DNA from: Niebla homalea
Taxonomy: Eukaryota; Ascomycota; Lecanoromycetes; Lecanorales; Ramalinaceae
Assembly: GCA_019925105.1 (NCBI GenBank)
Contig: JAHGAU010000019.1
Coordinates: forward strand, 682,001 to 746,000
DNA length: 64,000 bases
Reading direction: 5' to 3'
How positions within the stretch are numbered: the first letter of the stretch is position 1; every line of letters begins with the position of its first letter. Positions 38,761-51,406 of this stretch are shown here, in pieces. Both the position numbers and the translations under genes were made by a program. A model generated the notes under the pieces. The model made no database searches and had not been told where the DNA came from. It saw nothing but the letters and a program-made list of their open reading frames with translations.

Positions 38761-41700
38761 TTAAACTTACGTATTTTTATTACGTATATAAATCTTAACG
38801 TTATTAAATAAAACCTTTTTTTTTTACGGTTATTAATTTGTAATAACCAGTTTAAGTAAATCTTTAAATAATTAAAAGTTATAAAAATTATTCCGGAGAA
38901 TATAAGGATTAATATTATTATTACGGTAATTTTACGAATTTATAATTTGGATTTTTAAGTTTTCTATTCTTAAGTAATAAGTAATATTAATAAACTTAAA
39001 ACTATTATATAGTAGAATTATAGGGATAAATTATATAAAATTTTAAATCTTATTTTACGTAATAAATTAACTTTTTAATTAATATTATTTTTAATTTAAA
39101 CGATTAATATTTTTAAATTAATAATATACGTAAATATACTACCTCGGAATCTAAGATTATAAGATAATATTAATTACGGTTTAAAAATAAAATCCCGGGA
39201 TTTTAATAGTTTTTTTAAAGTCCCTTTTTTTTAATATATAATTAATACTTATACTGTATTATAAGTTAAAACTTAAGTTTATTACTTTATATAAATTATA
39301 TATCGTAATTAGGTTATTTCTTTTATAAAAATAATTACCTTAATACTTATATTTTTAATTATTAAAATTAACTATTATTTTATTAAGAGTTATAATATTA
39401 ATAATAATTAAAAGATTAATAAATAAATTATATATTAAATAAATTTTAATCGAGATTTTTTTAAAATAAGTATTATATTCTTCTCCCTTAAGAAGAATAA
39501 GTTAATATTATAAATTTATCGGTAATTAACTTAAAATTATTAACCTTTATAACCGGAATTAACTTAAATAGTTTTTAAATTTTAAAATCCAAATTTAAAA
39601 TTTAAAAGAATATAATATTATAATTAATAATCGTAATAAAATACCCGTTATTTATATAGAAGTTTATTACGGGTAAACTAAGGGCAAATTAGACTTTACC
39701 TATAATATATTAATATACCTTAAAGGTAAAGCTTATAGGATATATATTCTTTATTATAATAAAGCTAATAATTATAAATAATATATTATTAATTTATTAA
39801 GCTTACGTATATTAATTATTAATGGATTAAATCCGTTAATTCGGCGGAAAAACCTTAAAAGTATTTAAGTTTATTCTTTTTAATTTTTAATAATTATATT
39901 TAAAATAAATAAAAAGTTTATTTCATAATAAATACTTTAATACGTATTTAATATATTAATAATATATAGAGAATTAATATATAAAATTTATTTCTTCTAT
40001 AATAAAGTCGTTATTCTTTTAAGATCCTTTTAATTCCTTTTTATTAAGTAATATATTCTCCTTCTTTTTATCCTTAAGTATAAAGGTTTAATCAACCTTC
40101 TATTTTATACGGTACGTTTAATATTTAAAATTAAACCCTTTTTTTAAAGGCCTTAATTTTCTTTAATTTAATATTAATATTTTCTTTTACGACGTTAAGG
40201 GTAATTACCATTATCCTTTTTTTTAAGGGTTTATATCGTAAGCTTTATTTTATTTATATATTTAAAAAAATAACGTTAATAACTAAGAAAAAGGACCGGT
40301 TTCTGTATTTTCTATAAAATTCTAGTTACCTTAAATTAACGTATCCGTTTTACGATTTTATAAATATACTTATAACGGTACGCGATATTTAATAACGTAA
40401 ACTTATTAATTATATTTAAATTTATTTATAAACTTAAAATAATTATTAATAATAATAATTATATTTAATAATTAAAAATCCCATTAAAATTTTAAGTTTA
40501 ACCCGCCGTAAATAAATGTAAATTTATTTTAAATATTATTAAAATTCGATATATATATAGTTTATAAAATAATTTACGTATAATTATAAGGCTTCCGGTT
40601 TTAAAAAATATTATTTATAATATACTTTTTAATAACCAGAATTTTTAGGCCAACTTATTAAGGTAACTTAAATTTAATAATAATTTAAGAAGTTTATTTA
40701 ATTAAATCGTTATTATACTTAATAAGTTATTTCTTAATATTTAATAACTTTATAATATATTATTTTAAAGCGGGATTTCTTAAATATAATTATAAATTAT
40801 TCCGTAATAATTATATATATATTATTTAAATAATATCTTTTAATTAATCGATAAAAATATATATATTCCGGAAAAAAATATATTTTCCGGAATACTTAAT
40901 TATAAGAATTATATTAGAAAACTTATTTTTATAAAAAAAGTTAAAAAATCCGACGTTATTAAGATTTAAATTTATTAATCGGTTTAAACTATAAATTTCT
41001 TATCAATTATATTATATTATTAAAAAGAAAAAATAAATTATCGTTAAAATTATTTTTTTATTAACCTTATATAATAACGGGAATTAATTCTTAAATTATA
41101 CTTTATAATTATATTATTTATTCTTTAATAAAATTTATTATTTTTAACCAATTAAATAAATTAATAAATTAAGTAAAAATTACTTTTTCAATAAAGGTAC
41201 TTTTTATCTAATATAATAAATTTAAATTTAATAAACTTAAATTTAATATATTAAACTTATTAAGCTTAGATTCCGGTTTAATACTTAAAGTCAAAAAGGA
41301 ACGTTATAATATTAACGTTAATATAAAAAATAAATCTAATAATTAATATAAAGGTAAAAAACTATTTAATAAAAATAATAATATTACGGTATTAAGTTTT
41401 TAAGGACTTTAACCGTATTAACGTACTTTAAATTTACTTAATTTTATTAAAGTTAATAATAATTTATATAATAATTATAACGATAATAAAGCGTTTTTAA
41501 AATATAATAAATTACGTTAAAGTATTAAAGGATTTAAAATTCAATTTTTAAGAATTAAATTAAAAGAAATAATAAATTTTATAGCTTTAAAAGATTTTAA
41601 TTAAAATAATTTATTTATAATAAATATAATTTTTAAATTATTTAATCGTTAATTACTTTTAATTATTTAAATGATTCCTTTTAAAGTTAAGTATAAAATC

Positions 41701-42012
41701 GCCGCGGTTATTAAGTTAGCGGATTTTTATAAAGCGTTTAATTAATATATTAAAATAATAATATTAAAATCCAATAATACTTAAGAAACCTATAATATAT
41801 ATATTTTTTCTATAATATCGTTTTTAATCTTTCTTTAAAAATATTTAAAAGCGAATTAAAAATAATATTTTAAAGAATATAAAATTAATATTTTTAATAC
41901 CGCTATAAGGGAAATATCCGTTATAATTAATAAATTAATACTTTAATTCATATTAACGGATCTTGCGATATACGTTAATATAATATTAATATAAGTAATT
42001 ATTATTATTATT

Positions 42013-42183
42013 TATTAATATATAAACCAAAAAATATAATAATATATAAATAATAATTCTACCTAAAGGATAAGAACATTATAAGGATGCCTGTCCTCTA
42101 CGTATAAAGGGTGTCCTACACCTATCAATGCTCCCATGTCCTACACCTATCAATGCTCCCATGTATGCATGCTGCGCATAACA
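42013..42183 (-). repeat. LTR of the minus-strand gypsy element (5' LTR) with internal duplication
   Basis: 171 bp. Matches the other LTR except for a tandem copy of a ~25-bp segment (gtcctacacctatcaatgct...) and one single-base indel. The inner (left) ~60 bases carry G-to-A RIP changes (TGTTGGTATATGG to TATTAATATATAA); the outer part is intact. Confidence 0.88.
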
Positions 42184-42188
42184 CGGTT

Positions 42189-44285
42189 ACTTATAATTAT
42201 TAAAATATAACGGAAACTATTAAATAAATCCTTTTTAATAAGTATAAAACTTAAACCCTATATAATTACTATATTAATCGCTTTATCGATAAATATATAT
42301 TTAAGGGCCTTCTAAAAAACGTTAATTCCGTCGTTAATAAACTCCTTACGGGGGTATAAAAGGTCGTAAATACGGCGTTATTTACCGTTATACTTAAGAG
42401 TTAAAATTAAAAAGGAGTATATGTATAGTTTATTAAAGACGGACGTATAAGTAATAAAACGGTTCTTAATTAATTATTTATAGATATCGTTATTTAATAT
42501 AATAAAGGCCTTTATAATTAATAAATAAGGTAAATAAACTACGGATTTATTAAGGTTATAATAACTTAATTTTATCCCGAAACAGCTTAATTACCCTATT
42601 AGTAAGTAATAATTACAGTTTAAATAACGGTATAATTAAAATTCCTACTTATTACCTTTAAATAAAACTTTTTTATTTACCCGATTATTACTTATATTTA
42701 TTATATAATAAAATAAGCCTTTATTAATACTTATTAAGGATAAAAAAATAACTATAGAATTAATTAATTATCTATTATAGGGTTATTTAAATAATAATAT
42801 GTTAAGATTACTTCACTAAATATAATTTTAAGCTTTATAAAAACTTTTATAATTACAATATATATAATTACGCCGAAAGTCAAAATCGGACGTTATATAT
42901 TCATATTTTTTTTAATTATAATAAACTTAATCCTTTTTATTTTTATATTCCGATATTATTATAATGGCCGGCTATAAAGTTGATGAAATTATTATATTAA
43001 AGTAAGGTCTTAAAACGTTATAAGTTTTATTTATATCGTAAACCGTTTAATTTTCCGGTTTATTTTAATTATAAATTATAATACGGTTAATAAAGATATA
43101 ACAATATTAAATTACGGAATTAAAAATATATAAAATTAATAGCTTAAAAAGATAAGCCCAATATATTATAAAACCTTATATACTTTAAGTCGTTTTTCTA
43201 AATTAAAGTAATAAAGAATTATAAAATAAATCTTAATATTAATAAATAATAACCGGTACTTTTTCTTAAATACGTTTTTTTAACTTAAGGTTTAACTTTA
43301 AATAAATAGTATTTTATCATAATCCTCTTAAAAGCTAAATAGTTTAAATCCCCTTTTTATATAATAGTAAATCAAGACCTTTTAATTAAAGGAAATTTAA
43401 TATAAATATTACGGTACTTATAAAGAAACGTATTTAACGACATACCCTTAAAGGATACTTCGTATTTATTATAATTTAAACCTGATAAAGTTTCCGACTC
43501 TAATATTATATTCCGTATTTTAACTTAAAACTATTTGTATTAAAGAAAAAACGGTTAAGACTATTAATAAAATATATAAATAAATAAAGTATATCCGGTT
43601 AATATATATAATTACCTTTTTACTTACGGTATTTCTAGGGGTAAAGCCTTAAATTAATCAGGTTATTAAATAACAAGCCTTTATATATAATAAACCTTAA
43701 TTTTTTATGCGTTAATATTATTATTATTATTAAAATTAAAAATAATAAGCTTAATTAATAATTATAAATTTATAATATAAATATAATAAAAATAAGATTA
43801 TAATATAAATTTAAACGTAAATTTATTATTAATAAGTTTTTTAATTTAATTATATAAAGTATAATCCGTTATTTTTTTAATTACGGAGGACGCTTTAACC
43901 GGTCCCTTTAATGATAAAGGCTCCGGGATAATTTTTAGTACGCAAAATTAATCGGATAGAATAAGTAATAATAATAAGGTTAAAGTAAATAAATATAATA
44001 ATAAATTATTAACTTTTAAAATAACTTTTACTTAAAAAAAACGAATTTAAAATCTATTTTTAAAAACGATGAATATTACAGCTTATAAAGGGGGTTACGG
44101 TTATACCCGTTATTAAGAAAGCTTAATAAAAAAAATTATAAAAAAATAAAAACCGTTATTTTACCGTTTTAAACGTTTTTATTTTTAACTTTTTTTTACC
44201 CGTTCGGAACCGTTCGGAGCGCTCGTAAGTTTTCCGGGATACTCGTAAGTGATTTACGAGCGGTCTAAGTAAATAAATTTCTTTT
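42189..44285. mobile_element. Unassigned RIP-degraded element, right half
   Basis: Continuation of the DNA left of the gypsy insertion. AT-rich with no readable domain. A 90-codon minus frame at its right end (44156-44428) is K/R-rich and runs into the related repeat; its first third, RLFKGRIRELRDLYKP, recurs in the repeat units at 32.2-33.1 kb. It could be the eroded end of a coding region of this element. Confidence 0.35.
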
Positions 44286-44289
44286 TTTT

Positions 44290-44462
44290 TGGCTACTCGA
44301 TCTAAGCAGGTCGCAGATTTGCTGATATAAGGATTTAAATAATCTGGCTTATATAAATCTCTAAGCTCCCTTATACGGCCCTTAAAGAGCCGCTTAGCCG
44401 ATAAATGGCTATTCCGCATGTCCGGCAAATTAGCTAGTAGCTAAACTACACCCTCTAAATTG
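44290..44462. repeat. Partial copy of the 32-kb tandem repeat unit
   Basis: Shares atctaagcaggtc, ggcttatataaatctctaag, ggcccttaaagagccgctta and the block ccggcaaattagctagtagc with the units at 32.17-32.96 kb, in the same orientation. It marks the right border of the AT-rich block; composition is normal from about 44400 onward. Confidence 0.75.
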
Positions 44463-45165
44463 GCCACTAGGTTTAGTGCTGAACTCAATTTTAACCACAA
44501 GAGCATAAAGATGTCTCTCGAGGCAAGAAAGCTTGTTCTGAAGTCCTGAGCCGACTATAGCATTCCGGGTATAAAGAAGAAACGGCAAAAGCAACCAAAG
44601 TGTCGCTGTTGTTTTATAGGCGCGGCGCCTCTGCGGCCGAGAACCCGCTTATTGTTACGTTGTTAGCGCTGTCGTAATCGTGGGGGCGCGGCTCTGCTGT
44701 TGGATACTTCCCTCCTTGCTAATGGTACTAAGGTTACATGGAATTTAAAGACTTATGCTTAACAGTCCCGAGAATGCAGTCAGAAGTCCTTGTATAGCAT
44801 AATGCTATCAAAGGCGATAGCCCTGCAGGCACTCGGGTGGGATGACAAAGCTCGTATTTGTTGCGTCTGAGGCAAAAAGATCTGTGATTCGTATATTTGC
44901 AACGGCGCAGTCATGGATCACCCATTCTTACTCATGAATAAGACGGACTTTATGTTCCAGGTATCCAATCCACGAAGGTATCTATGATTCATCAACTACC
45001 ACGTCGCCGCTCTTGAGGGCTCCATGGCACCTGCAGGACTTCGGCGTCGCTACACCACACCTTTCCTTCCTTGCAGCGCCCTTCCTCCTCCTTACGCTGT
45101 CTCGCTGTCTGCGCTGTCCGCGTCGTATTCGACCTTACGATGACTCCACACTCACCTCACCACTC
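44463..45165. other. Normal-composition intergenic DNA, no gene seen
   Basis: About 50% GC with ordinary dinucleotides. Only short overlapping frames occur at the right end (85 and 121 codons, 45013-45436), rich in Pro/Ser/Arg, without ATG context or domains, and overlapping the repeat array. No RNA gene recognised. Confidence 0.55.
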
Positions 45166-45170
45166 ACCTC

Positions 45171-45400
45171 GCCGCAAACCCTTCAGCAGGGGGCCACGCC
45201 TGATACGCGTATACCCTCATCGCAGCAGGCCCAAACACACTGCATTTGCAATGAGGAGTCTGAACCATGAGCAAGCTCCTCACCCGTTTGAGGCTATACC
45301 TGACCCTTGCATGCTCCCATTTTCTCAGGCCAAAAACACTGCATTTGCAATAAAGAATCTGAGCCTTAAGCAAGCTCCTCAAGAGCACTTCCAGGATATT
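45171..45400. repeat. Left array of a diverged ~100-bp repeat
   Basis: Two clear units about 100 bp apart, at 45228 and 45328, each with aggcc(c/a)aaa-acactgcat, then gcaat(g/a)a(g/a)ga(g/a)tctgag and ttaagcaagctcctca. The array opens with aaacccttcag...gatac, which recurs at the start of the right array (50398). Confidence 0.75.
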
Positions 45401-45439
45401 ATCGTGTGGGTGGATCTACAAACCCGCGAAGGGTAGGAA

Positions 45440-48400
45440 TTACAAAGTGAGAAACTCAATAAAGTTCATGTCTTACGACAAGTGTAAAGCAATTCACACG
45501 ATCACTACCCAGCCCCAGCTCGACAACCACTACGCTGAGGCAATGGAGGCCATGTTAAACGACTTGAGGTCATCGTTCGGAGGCGATTGCGACGTAAGAA
45601 ATAGTCTCATGGCAGGCGTAGTTTTCTTCAACTAGTACAGCATCACGCCCTCATCTGCCTCATGCTCGACACAAAGGTCTCCGGGTCGCTCTCGACAATC
45701 TTCTTTATAATCTACAGCGTGGACACAGTCAAGTACCTCATGTCGTGCGGAGAGCCGTTGTACTGCATGGACCCATTCACATACAACCTCAGCGTACTGG
45801 CCCTCCTGGCTCCGACGGACGACTATATAATGAGCTTGGTCGACGCCTATTCCTGCTTACTTGAGGTTATGTCCAGGCTCATCATCGCGCTCTTAGCGTA
45901 CGACGAAATCAAGTATACGGTCTTGGGTGTTATCGCCTAGTGGATTACGTTCATGCCTCTGACGTGCACGCTAAACGCGAGCAAGGTGCCGGACAAGTTG
46001 CAGTTCAAGCACACGGAGTCAATCCACTCCCTCTCCTGGTAGGCCCTCCACAAGACCCATCCGGCCCACCCGCCCATCAATTGGTGGTCGTCCTTCGGCG
46101 TCCTCGAGCTAGACGACATGGATATAGATCCGATAAGCACGAGTTCTTTTCGGTATGCCTCGAGGGCAGCACGTACGTTAATGCTGTTCCCCTTCCTGAT
46201 CGTCATCGATAATACCGGCTCGATTGTCCACAGGGTGCCGACTACATCAGGCGATTCCCACTTATACACTGGCATGAACTTGCGCTCGAATCCGTCCACT
46301 TCGTCAGAGTGAGAAAACCCGGACCTGAATTGCTCGTCTTGTACATGTCCACGCTGGGGACGCCTCTTTGCCTGAACGCGATCGACACCAACTCGGCGGC
46401 CGACAGCGGCATCTGGCTTTCCGTGGATACAAACCCTGTTCCTTTCTTGCTGAGCCGATTAATTGGGGCTCTTCTTCTTATTAACCTTCGTGCTAATCGT
46501 GCTATTGCTCCAATTCGAGTATATGGTGGCCGACCTCTTATGTACTGTTGAGGCCTTCTTGGTACGTCGACTGGACCGAAGCTATCGGTCGAGCGATTCG
46601 CGCAATTAGTTGTGAGTTCGCCAGCGAGGAACGGCACGCTCTGTGATGATGGAGCGTGCCACTTCGACTACGTACATAAACGTGGTCGCGACCGACGCGC
46701 TGTCCATACCGGCCAAAGTATCGAGGCTCAAGGAGATAATGAAAGACGCCTCGCTGTAAGGAGGAGTACGCGATATTCTCGGAGCCACGGACAAGTCCCT
46801 CGTCGAGATGAACAACATATTCAACTTGAGTCGGGAGTGCAATCACAACGTCAGCATGAGCGTGAACAGGTAGGCGTACGAGCGCACGCCCTCGTCGTGG
46901 CGATCGATCCCAACCCTGATCGAGTCCATAAACCTGAGCTCCGGCGTGTGGAACAACGAGTCCGTGTACTTGAGGACCAACGACGTCACGTCGACGGTCA
47001 TGTCCAACATCCTGACTTTCGTCGAGTTCGACGACAGGGTGCCATCGCGCCCAGAGTCAACCCATAGGATAGTGTTCGATCAATTCTTGTCCGTGACGCA
47101 CTTTGCAATAGTCAAGACGGTCTACATGAGGTGCAGGTAATCCCTTAACGTCACGGGAATGTACGCGTGTATGGACAACAAGTCGTACGAGAGTATCAAG
47201 CAGTACACCCTAGCGTCTCGCTCGGTGACGGTCCACCCGAATAGGGAGGTAAAGGCCGTTGCGAGGGCCACCACGACCAACCACGCCAGCGATTACGTAA
47301 CGGTGGTTGGGAGCGGAGTCATAACGATGGACAATATCCAAAGCGTGTTGCCGATCCCCAACTTATACATGTCCGTAACTGCGCGCATATCGACCATTGG
47401 GGACGCGTTCAAACTTTAGTCTATCGACCAGTCGTGCTCTCTGCTCGTAAAGGCGGTAGTCGCGTCACCTAGTTCCGAGAACGTCGTCACGATAGTCAAC
47501 AGCATCGTCGGTTTAGACGCAAGCGTGCACTCCATGGTAATGAGGGTCAGACCCGAGTATACGATTGCGACGTTAACCTACATAACAGACGTAATCAGAC
47601 CCATGCACCCAATCGACATTTACTTCGATTGCAAGATAATCGACAAGTCGTTTTCGGCGGTACTCGACTCAGCCCAATCGGACCTACCACGAGGGGTCGT
47701 ACGCGACCAAGTAGAAAGGGCCCGGAGCATCGCTTAGAAGATCACGCTTATCGAGTCCGAGTTGGAGTAAGGTTGCACCATATTGGACGTATTGGAACTC
47801 GCGTCGTCCAACATCGCCTCGTTGAAGAGCGTGTCCCAAGTGCCTGTATTCGTCGGCCAGGAGGACAATGTCTCGAGCGACTCGATTCTAGTCAGCAAGG
47901 TGAAGTTGAACGAGTTGGTTATTGTCTACCCGAAGTTGTACGAGTTCGCTTCGTCGGCCTCGCGCGACCTTCCACCCCCGCCCAATAGCCAAGCCTCGTT
48001 CGTGCTGGTGTTGTTGACCAAAGCCGGCAGGTATGACGTGAACAATGGGAGGAGTCTACGCCGAACACCTTCGTCCACTTGTGTTCGATAGTGAGAGGCT
48101 CAGGACAGTCCTAGAGCCCGAGAGACCCGATATCGTACGCAGAGGTGATAGAAATAGAGGTAGCCGCCAACGCTCACCTCTACCCGCCGGAGTTGACCAT
48201 TATGCGCCATGTCAAGATTTCCGCACAAGCAATCCCGCCATATCGCGATCGCCTATCGAGGTGGACTACTCGTCCTCGTTCGACTATAAACAGTCCCTCA
48301 GAGTTCTACCAGAGGCTCGAGAGATAAACTCGATTAGGCCATCATCCCTCGTACATGTCTCTGAGCACCTGTTTGCCTTCGTTAAGGTTCTTCTTATTGA

Positions 48401-50109
48401 GAAGGTCGGACTTCCTCATAAACCACGACATCCTTCTTATCGTGGTCATAATGCCATCGCCTTGCAACCGGTACTCAACGTAGGTCTTTAACGAGTCTAT
48501 CTTTAGCGCCTCGCAAAATTTCTCGGCTCCTTTAGGACTGATGTCAATTTGCGTAGTCGTTGCTATGGAGAAGGATACTTTGAACCGAACGACTGGCTGG
48601 TTTATCTGCGCGACTAGCTGCGAGATAGGGTGCATCATCATCTCGGGCATTATCTTCGCGGCCATGAAGATGCTCTCTATGACAGACATGCACTCTGCTT
48701 TATCCGCGTGTTATCCCATCACGTACCAGTCCTCCGCGGTCGACATTGGCAAGTTGGACGAGCTTGACCTCATAATCATCTTAGTAGAGTGGCTCTGGAC
48801 AGCGGGAAGGTCTGCCCCCTTCACCCTCATGTACAGGTCGGGCACGATCTTGGCGTAAGTGAGCAGACTCGGATGTGTGTGCGATGTACTTTCTCATGCA
48901 TACGACCACCAAGGATGCGAAGCACATGCCCCACAAGACAAGCTTGTTGCTGTAGTCCCTCATAGCAGTTGCCGAGTTGCTCTTCATGGCGTTGATCTTG
49001 GTCATCGAAGCCATGACCGAGGGTGCCTCCCTATTCATGTAAGTGTTCGTACTTTCCTCCTTGGGCCTCGTCGAGAGCTCACTCACCCCAGCGTTCAGGT
49101 ACGACTCGGAGTCGCTCCCCGCGTGCGAGCTGATCCTGGACGCTCTAAGAAGAAATCGTGGCGAAGCGGAGTATCTAAGGGCATTAAGGTCAGGCGCGGC
49201 GGCGTATACACAATCCCTGGGCGCAGCCGTACTTACGTCCGCAAGCTTCACCTTCATCTCGACCTTATTCGTCCTCGACTCCAAGCTCGAAACGCTTATC
49301 GTCAATGGCCCTCATGGCGCCCATAACCCCCGCGTGCCTGTCCACCTCGTTAACCACTTCGTCTCCGTCGAAGGCATCATCGTTGCCCTCGCTCTGGGAC
49401 CCCCTCTGGTCGTAGTCGAGTATCGGTCTAAAGCGATCTCGTCCGACATTACGCAGCTGTGGTTATGAAACGTGTGGAGCCAGACGGTTACGTCGCGACA
49501 ATCACTATAACGTCGCTCGTGTTCGACGCACCGGGTTGAATAGTGCTTTACTAGTCCTATGCTTTATTATAATCAGCCCGTTCGCGATCGGGACTACATA
49601 AGGAACGGTGATTATAACGAGCAATAAGGCGCTACTTAGACGATATAGCAAGCCGGACTCCGGTTATGGATACAATAATAGGAACGCGGCCCAGTTCGGC
49701 AACCCTCCTATTCCTTACCGCTACCTTGAGCCGAGATATGTTGCTGCAGGTAAACGACGTATATTAATCGAATCCCACGTTACTTATTACGTTGATCATG
49801 TTGGAGGATAGGACGTACGTAGTAACCCTGCTTGCGAACGCGAAGAACACAGACGCGGCCACCCTCTTATCGTATGTAAGTCTGACTCCGTCGATCTCTT
49901 CCACGATTAAAACGACGACCTATATACGGTCGAGCAATTCTTCAGGGGTACTCGCACTCGACACGTACCTCAGGTTCGTGAACGGCAACCTCGTTACCGC
50001 TATATACGCAACTGTTATCGGGACTACCTATATAGCCACCTCCGCCTTTACAGAGCCGAAGCAGTGCCCTCCGCCCTTCTTCAGGGCTGTTATCCCTATA
50101 AGCTTATAA
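45440..50109. pseudogene. 4.7-kb coding-like block of unknown origin, no intact frame
   Basis: About 50% GC, CpG-rich, and the densest cluster of 60-175 codon frames in the window. On the plus strand one frame runs in phase from 45662 to 46312 and again from 46646 to 48091, broken only by TAA/TAG codons; its codons favour purine first and G/C third positions. On the minus strand 48342-48860 and 48781-49305 look more convincing: the protein is Lys/Glu/Met-rich, with segments such as KGAEKFCEALKIDSL and MRDYSNKLVLWGMCF, separated by one frameshift near 48860. One reading is therefore two convergent decayed genes meeting near 48.1-48.3 kb. Open frames overlap on both strands, so strand choice is tentative. 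I recognise no family. It could be a decayed host gene pair, an integrated virus-like sequence, or transferred DNA. Confidence 0.4.
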
Positions 50110-50395
50110 GTTGTTTTGCCGTACTTCGCCATGTCTATCTCTTTCTGGTATATGTTTGCCGTCATCTTCGTGAGCGCGGACGAGCGCGTGCTATTACATA
50201 TCGGACGTCGCTTTGATTCGACGGGATATCCTTAGTAATAAGTAAACCTGGTAAGTGAGGGTGGTTTATATTGCGCGACCGTGGCCGCAAACGGTGCAAC
50301 TAAAGAGATGCTGGATACATATTTGCGTTAGCTGGATACTACTCAAAACACCGTCATTCAGTTAGGGAGCCAAGGGGATAAACAAGCCCGTTTGG
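50110..50395. other. Short spacer between the coding-like block and the right repeat array
   Basis: No frame or motif seen; ordinary composition. Confidence 0.5.
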
Positions 50396-50397
50396 AA

Positions 50398-51060
50398 ACC
50401 CTTCAGTAAGAGGCAACACCCGATACTTTTTTATACCTTACCGCAAGAGGCCCAAAAACACTGTAAATTGAATGAAGAGCCTGGGAGCTAAGCAAAGGGC
50501 GCCGTTGAGTTGAGGACACTTTGTCCAGTTGAAGTAACACGTAATGCTCATATGCCCCCCCTACCGTAATAGGCCCAAAAACATCGCATTTTGGGATAAA
50601 AAACCCAAGGAATGAGCGGATACTCTATATAGCTCAGGCTATGCCAACCACCAACGTACTCCCATAGCGACCACCTAAACCGACCGCGTTCTGGATGGAG
50701 AGCCTGAGAGGTAAGCAAGGCCCTTATTACTCCATACGTATGAAGCGAGCGATGCCTTACCTTTATATGCTCCCCCATTGCTACCACTTAAAAGCACTGC
50801 ATTTCGACTGGAGAGAGAGAGAATGAGCGAATACTCAGTGCGATTAAGGCTATGCTGAACATGCGTATGCTCTCCTATAGTTACTACCTAAATGCGCCGC
50901 GTCTTGGGTGGAGGACTTAAGAACTGAGTAAAGCCTCCTTTTCTTATTACTCTATGCGTAATAAAGGATTACTTAACCGTCCCGTTTGCTTCTATGCTTA
51001 TAGCTTAAAAGCATCGTAGTTGCAGTGAAGCACCTTACTCTCTTAAGTAAGCTCTTTGCA
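50398..51060. repeat. Right array of the diverged ~100-120 bp repeat
   Basis: About six units with cores at 50448, 50571, 50671, 50781, 50886 and 51003 (spacing ~100-120 bp), each approximating aggcccaaaaacactgcatt, a short gap, gaatggagagcctgagaa and tgagcaaggc, with a recurrent tatgctcccat before the next core. Same family as the left array at 45171-45400; strongly diverged between units. Its opening (aaacccttcag...gatac) matches that of the left array. Confidence 0.75.
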
Positions 51061-51406
51061 TATCTGAAGATAGAGAAGTGGAGAAGTGTACGATGGTAAT
51101 AGAAGATATGTATGTTTTATGTTCTTGAAACAGGTACTTTGCTCTTGACTAAGTTAAGCGGACGCACTTATTCAAGACCATGATAAGAGAGATTCACAAC
51201 GATTAAGCAGACAAAAGTATAGTATTCAAAAATCATCAGCCTTTATCCCCTCGAACTCCCAGAAGAACCGCTCTCCAACCATACCACCTCCCCCATCCCT
51301 CCATCCTTCCTTGCTCCCTTTATTCAAGCAGCGCACCAGACATCAAGGGATATCCCCGCTTACCCTTAACACAATTGCATCCTTCTTCTTCCTTACGACC
51401 CTCCTC
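51061..51406. other. Downstream region of the HeH-domain gene
   Basis: No frame of note. It includes a C/T-rich stretch at about 51260-51410 (plus strand) and is presumably the 3' untranslated and flanking DNA of the minus-strand gene that ends at 51407. Confidence 0.4.

Larger units (their letters stand above)
35262..42183 (-). mobile_element. Ty3/gypsy retrotransposon with short LTRs, minus strand, RIP-degraded
   Basis: 6.92 kb bounded by direct repeats of 145 and 171 bp, flanked by the 5-bp target duplication cggtt (35257-35261 and 42184-42188). The minus-strand reading shows reverse transcriptase at about 37.9-38.7 kb: VNNIIIFNHLLKEYIIYL at about 38125-38182, where family members read (Y)VDDIIIFSxSLEEHxxHL, followed downstream by the FLGF/NYxxxI...PL connection block near 37.85-37.98 kb. 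Both catalytic Asp are Asn. Gag would be on the right (about 40-42 kb) and integrase on the left (about 35.6-37.5 kb), but RIP hides them. It is nested in an unassigned element. It differs from the chromovirus at 12-32 kb in LTR length and sequence. Confidence 0.82.

Noticed and set aside
35262..42183. Initial reading as a plus-strand Ty1/copia element because of the short LTRs
   Set aside because: The only RT signature is on the minus strand, and its active-site context and following FLGF-type block are of Ty3/gypsy type.
46612..47067. 151-codon plus-strand frame rich in Arg, His and Gln
   Set aside because: Begins with GTG and lies out of the frame that shows purine-first codon phase; it is a by-product of the low TA content of this block.
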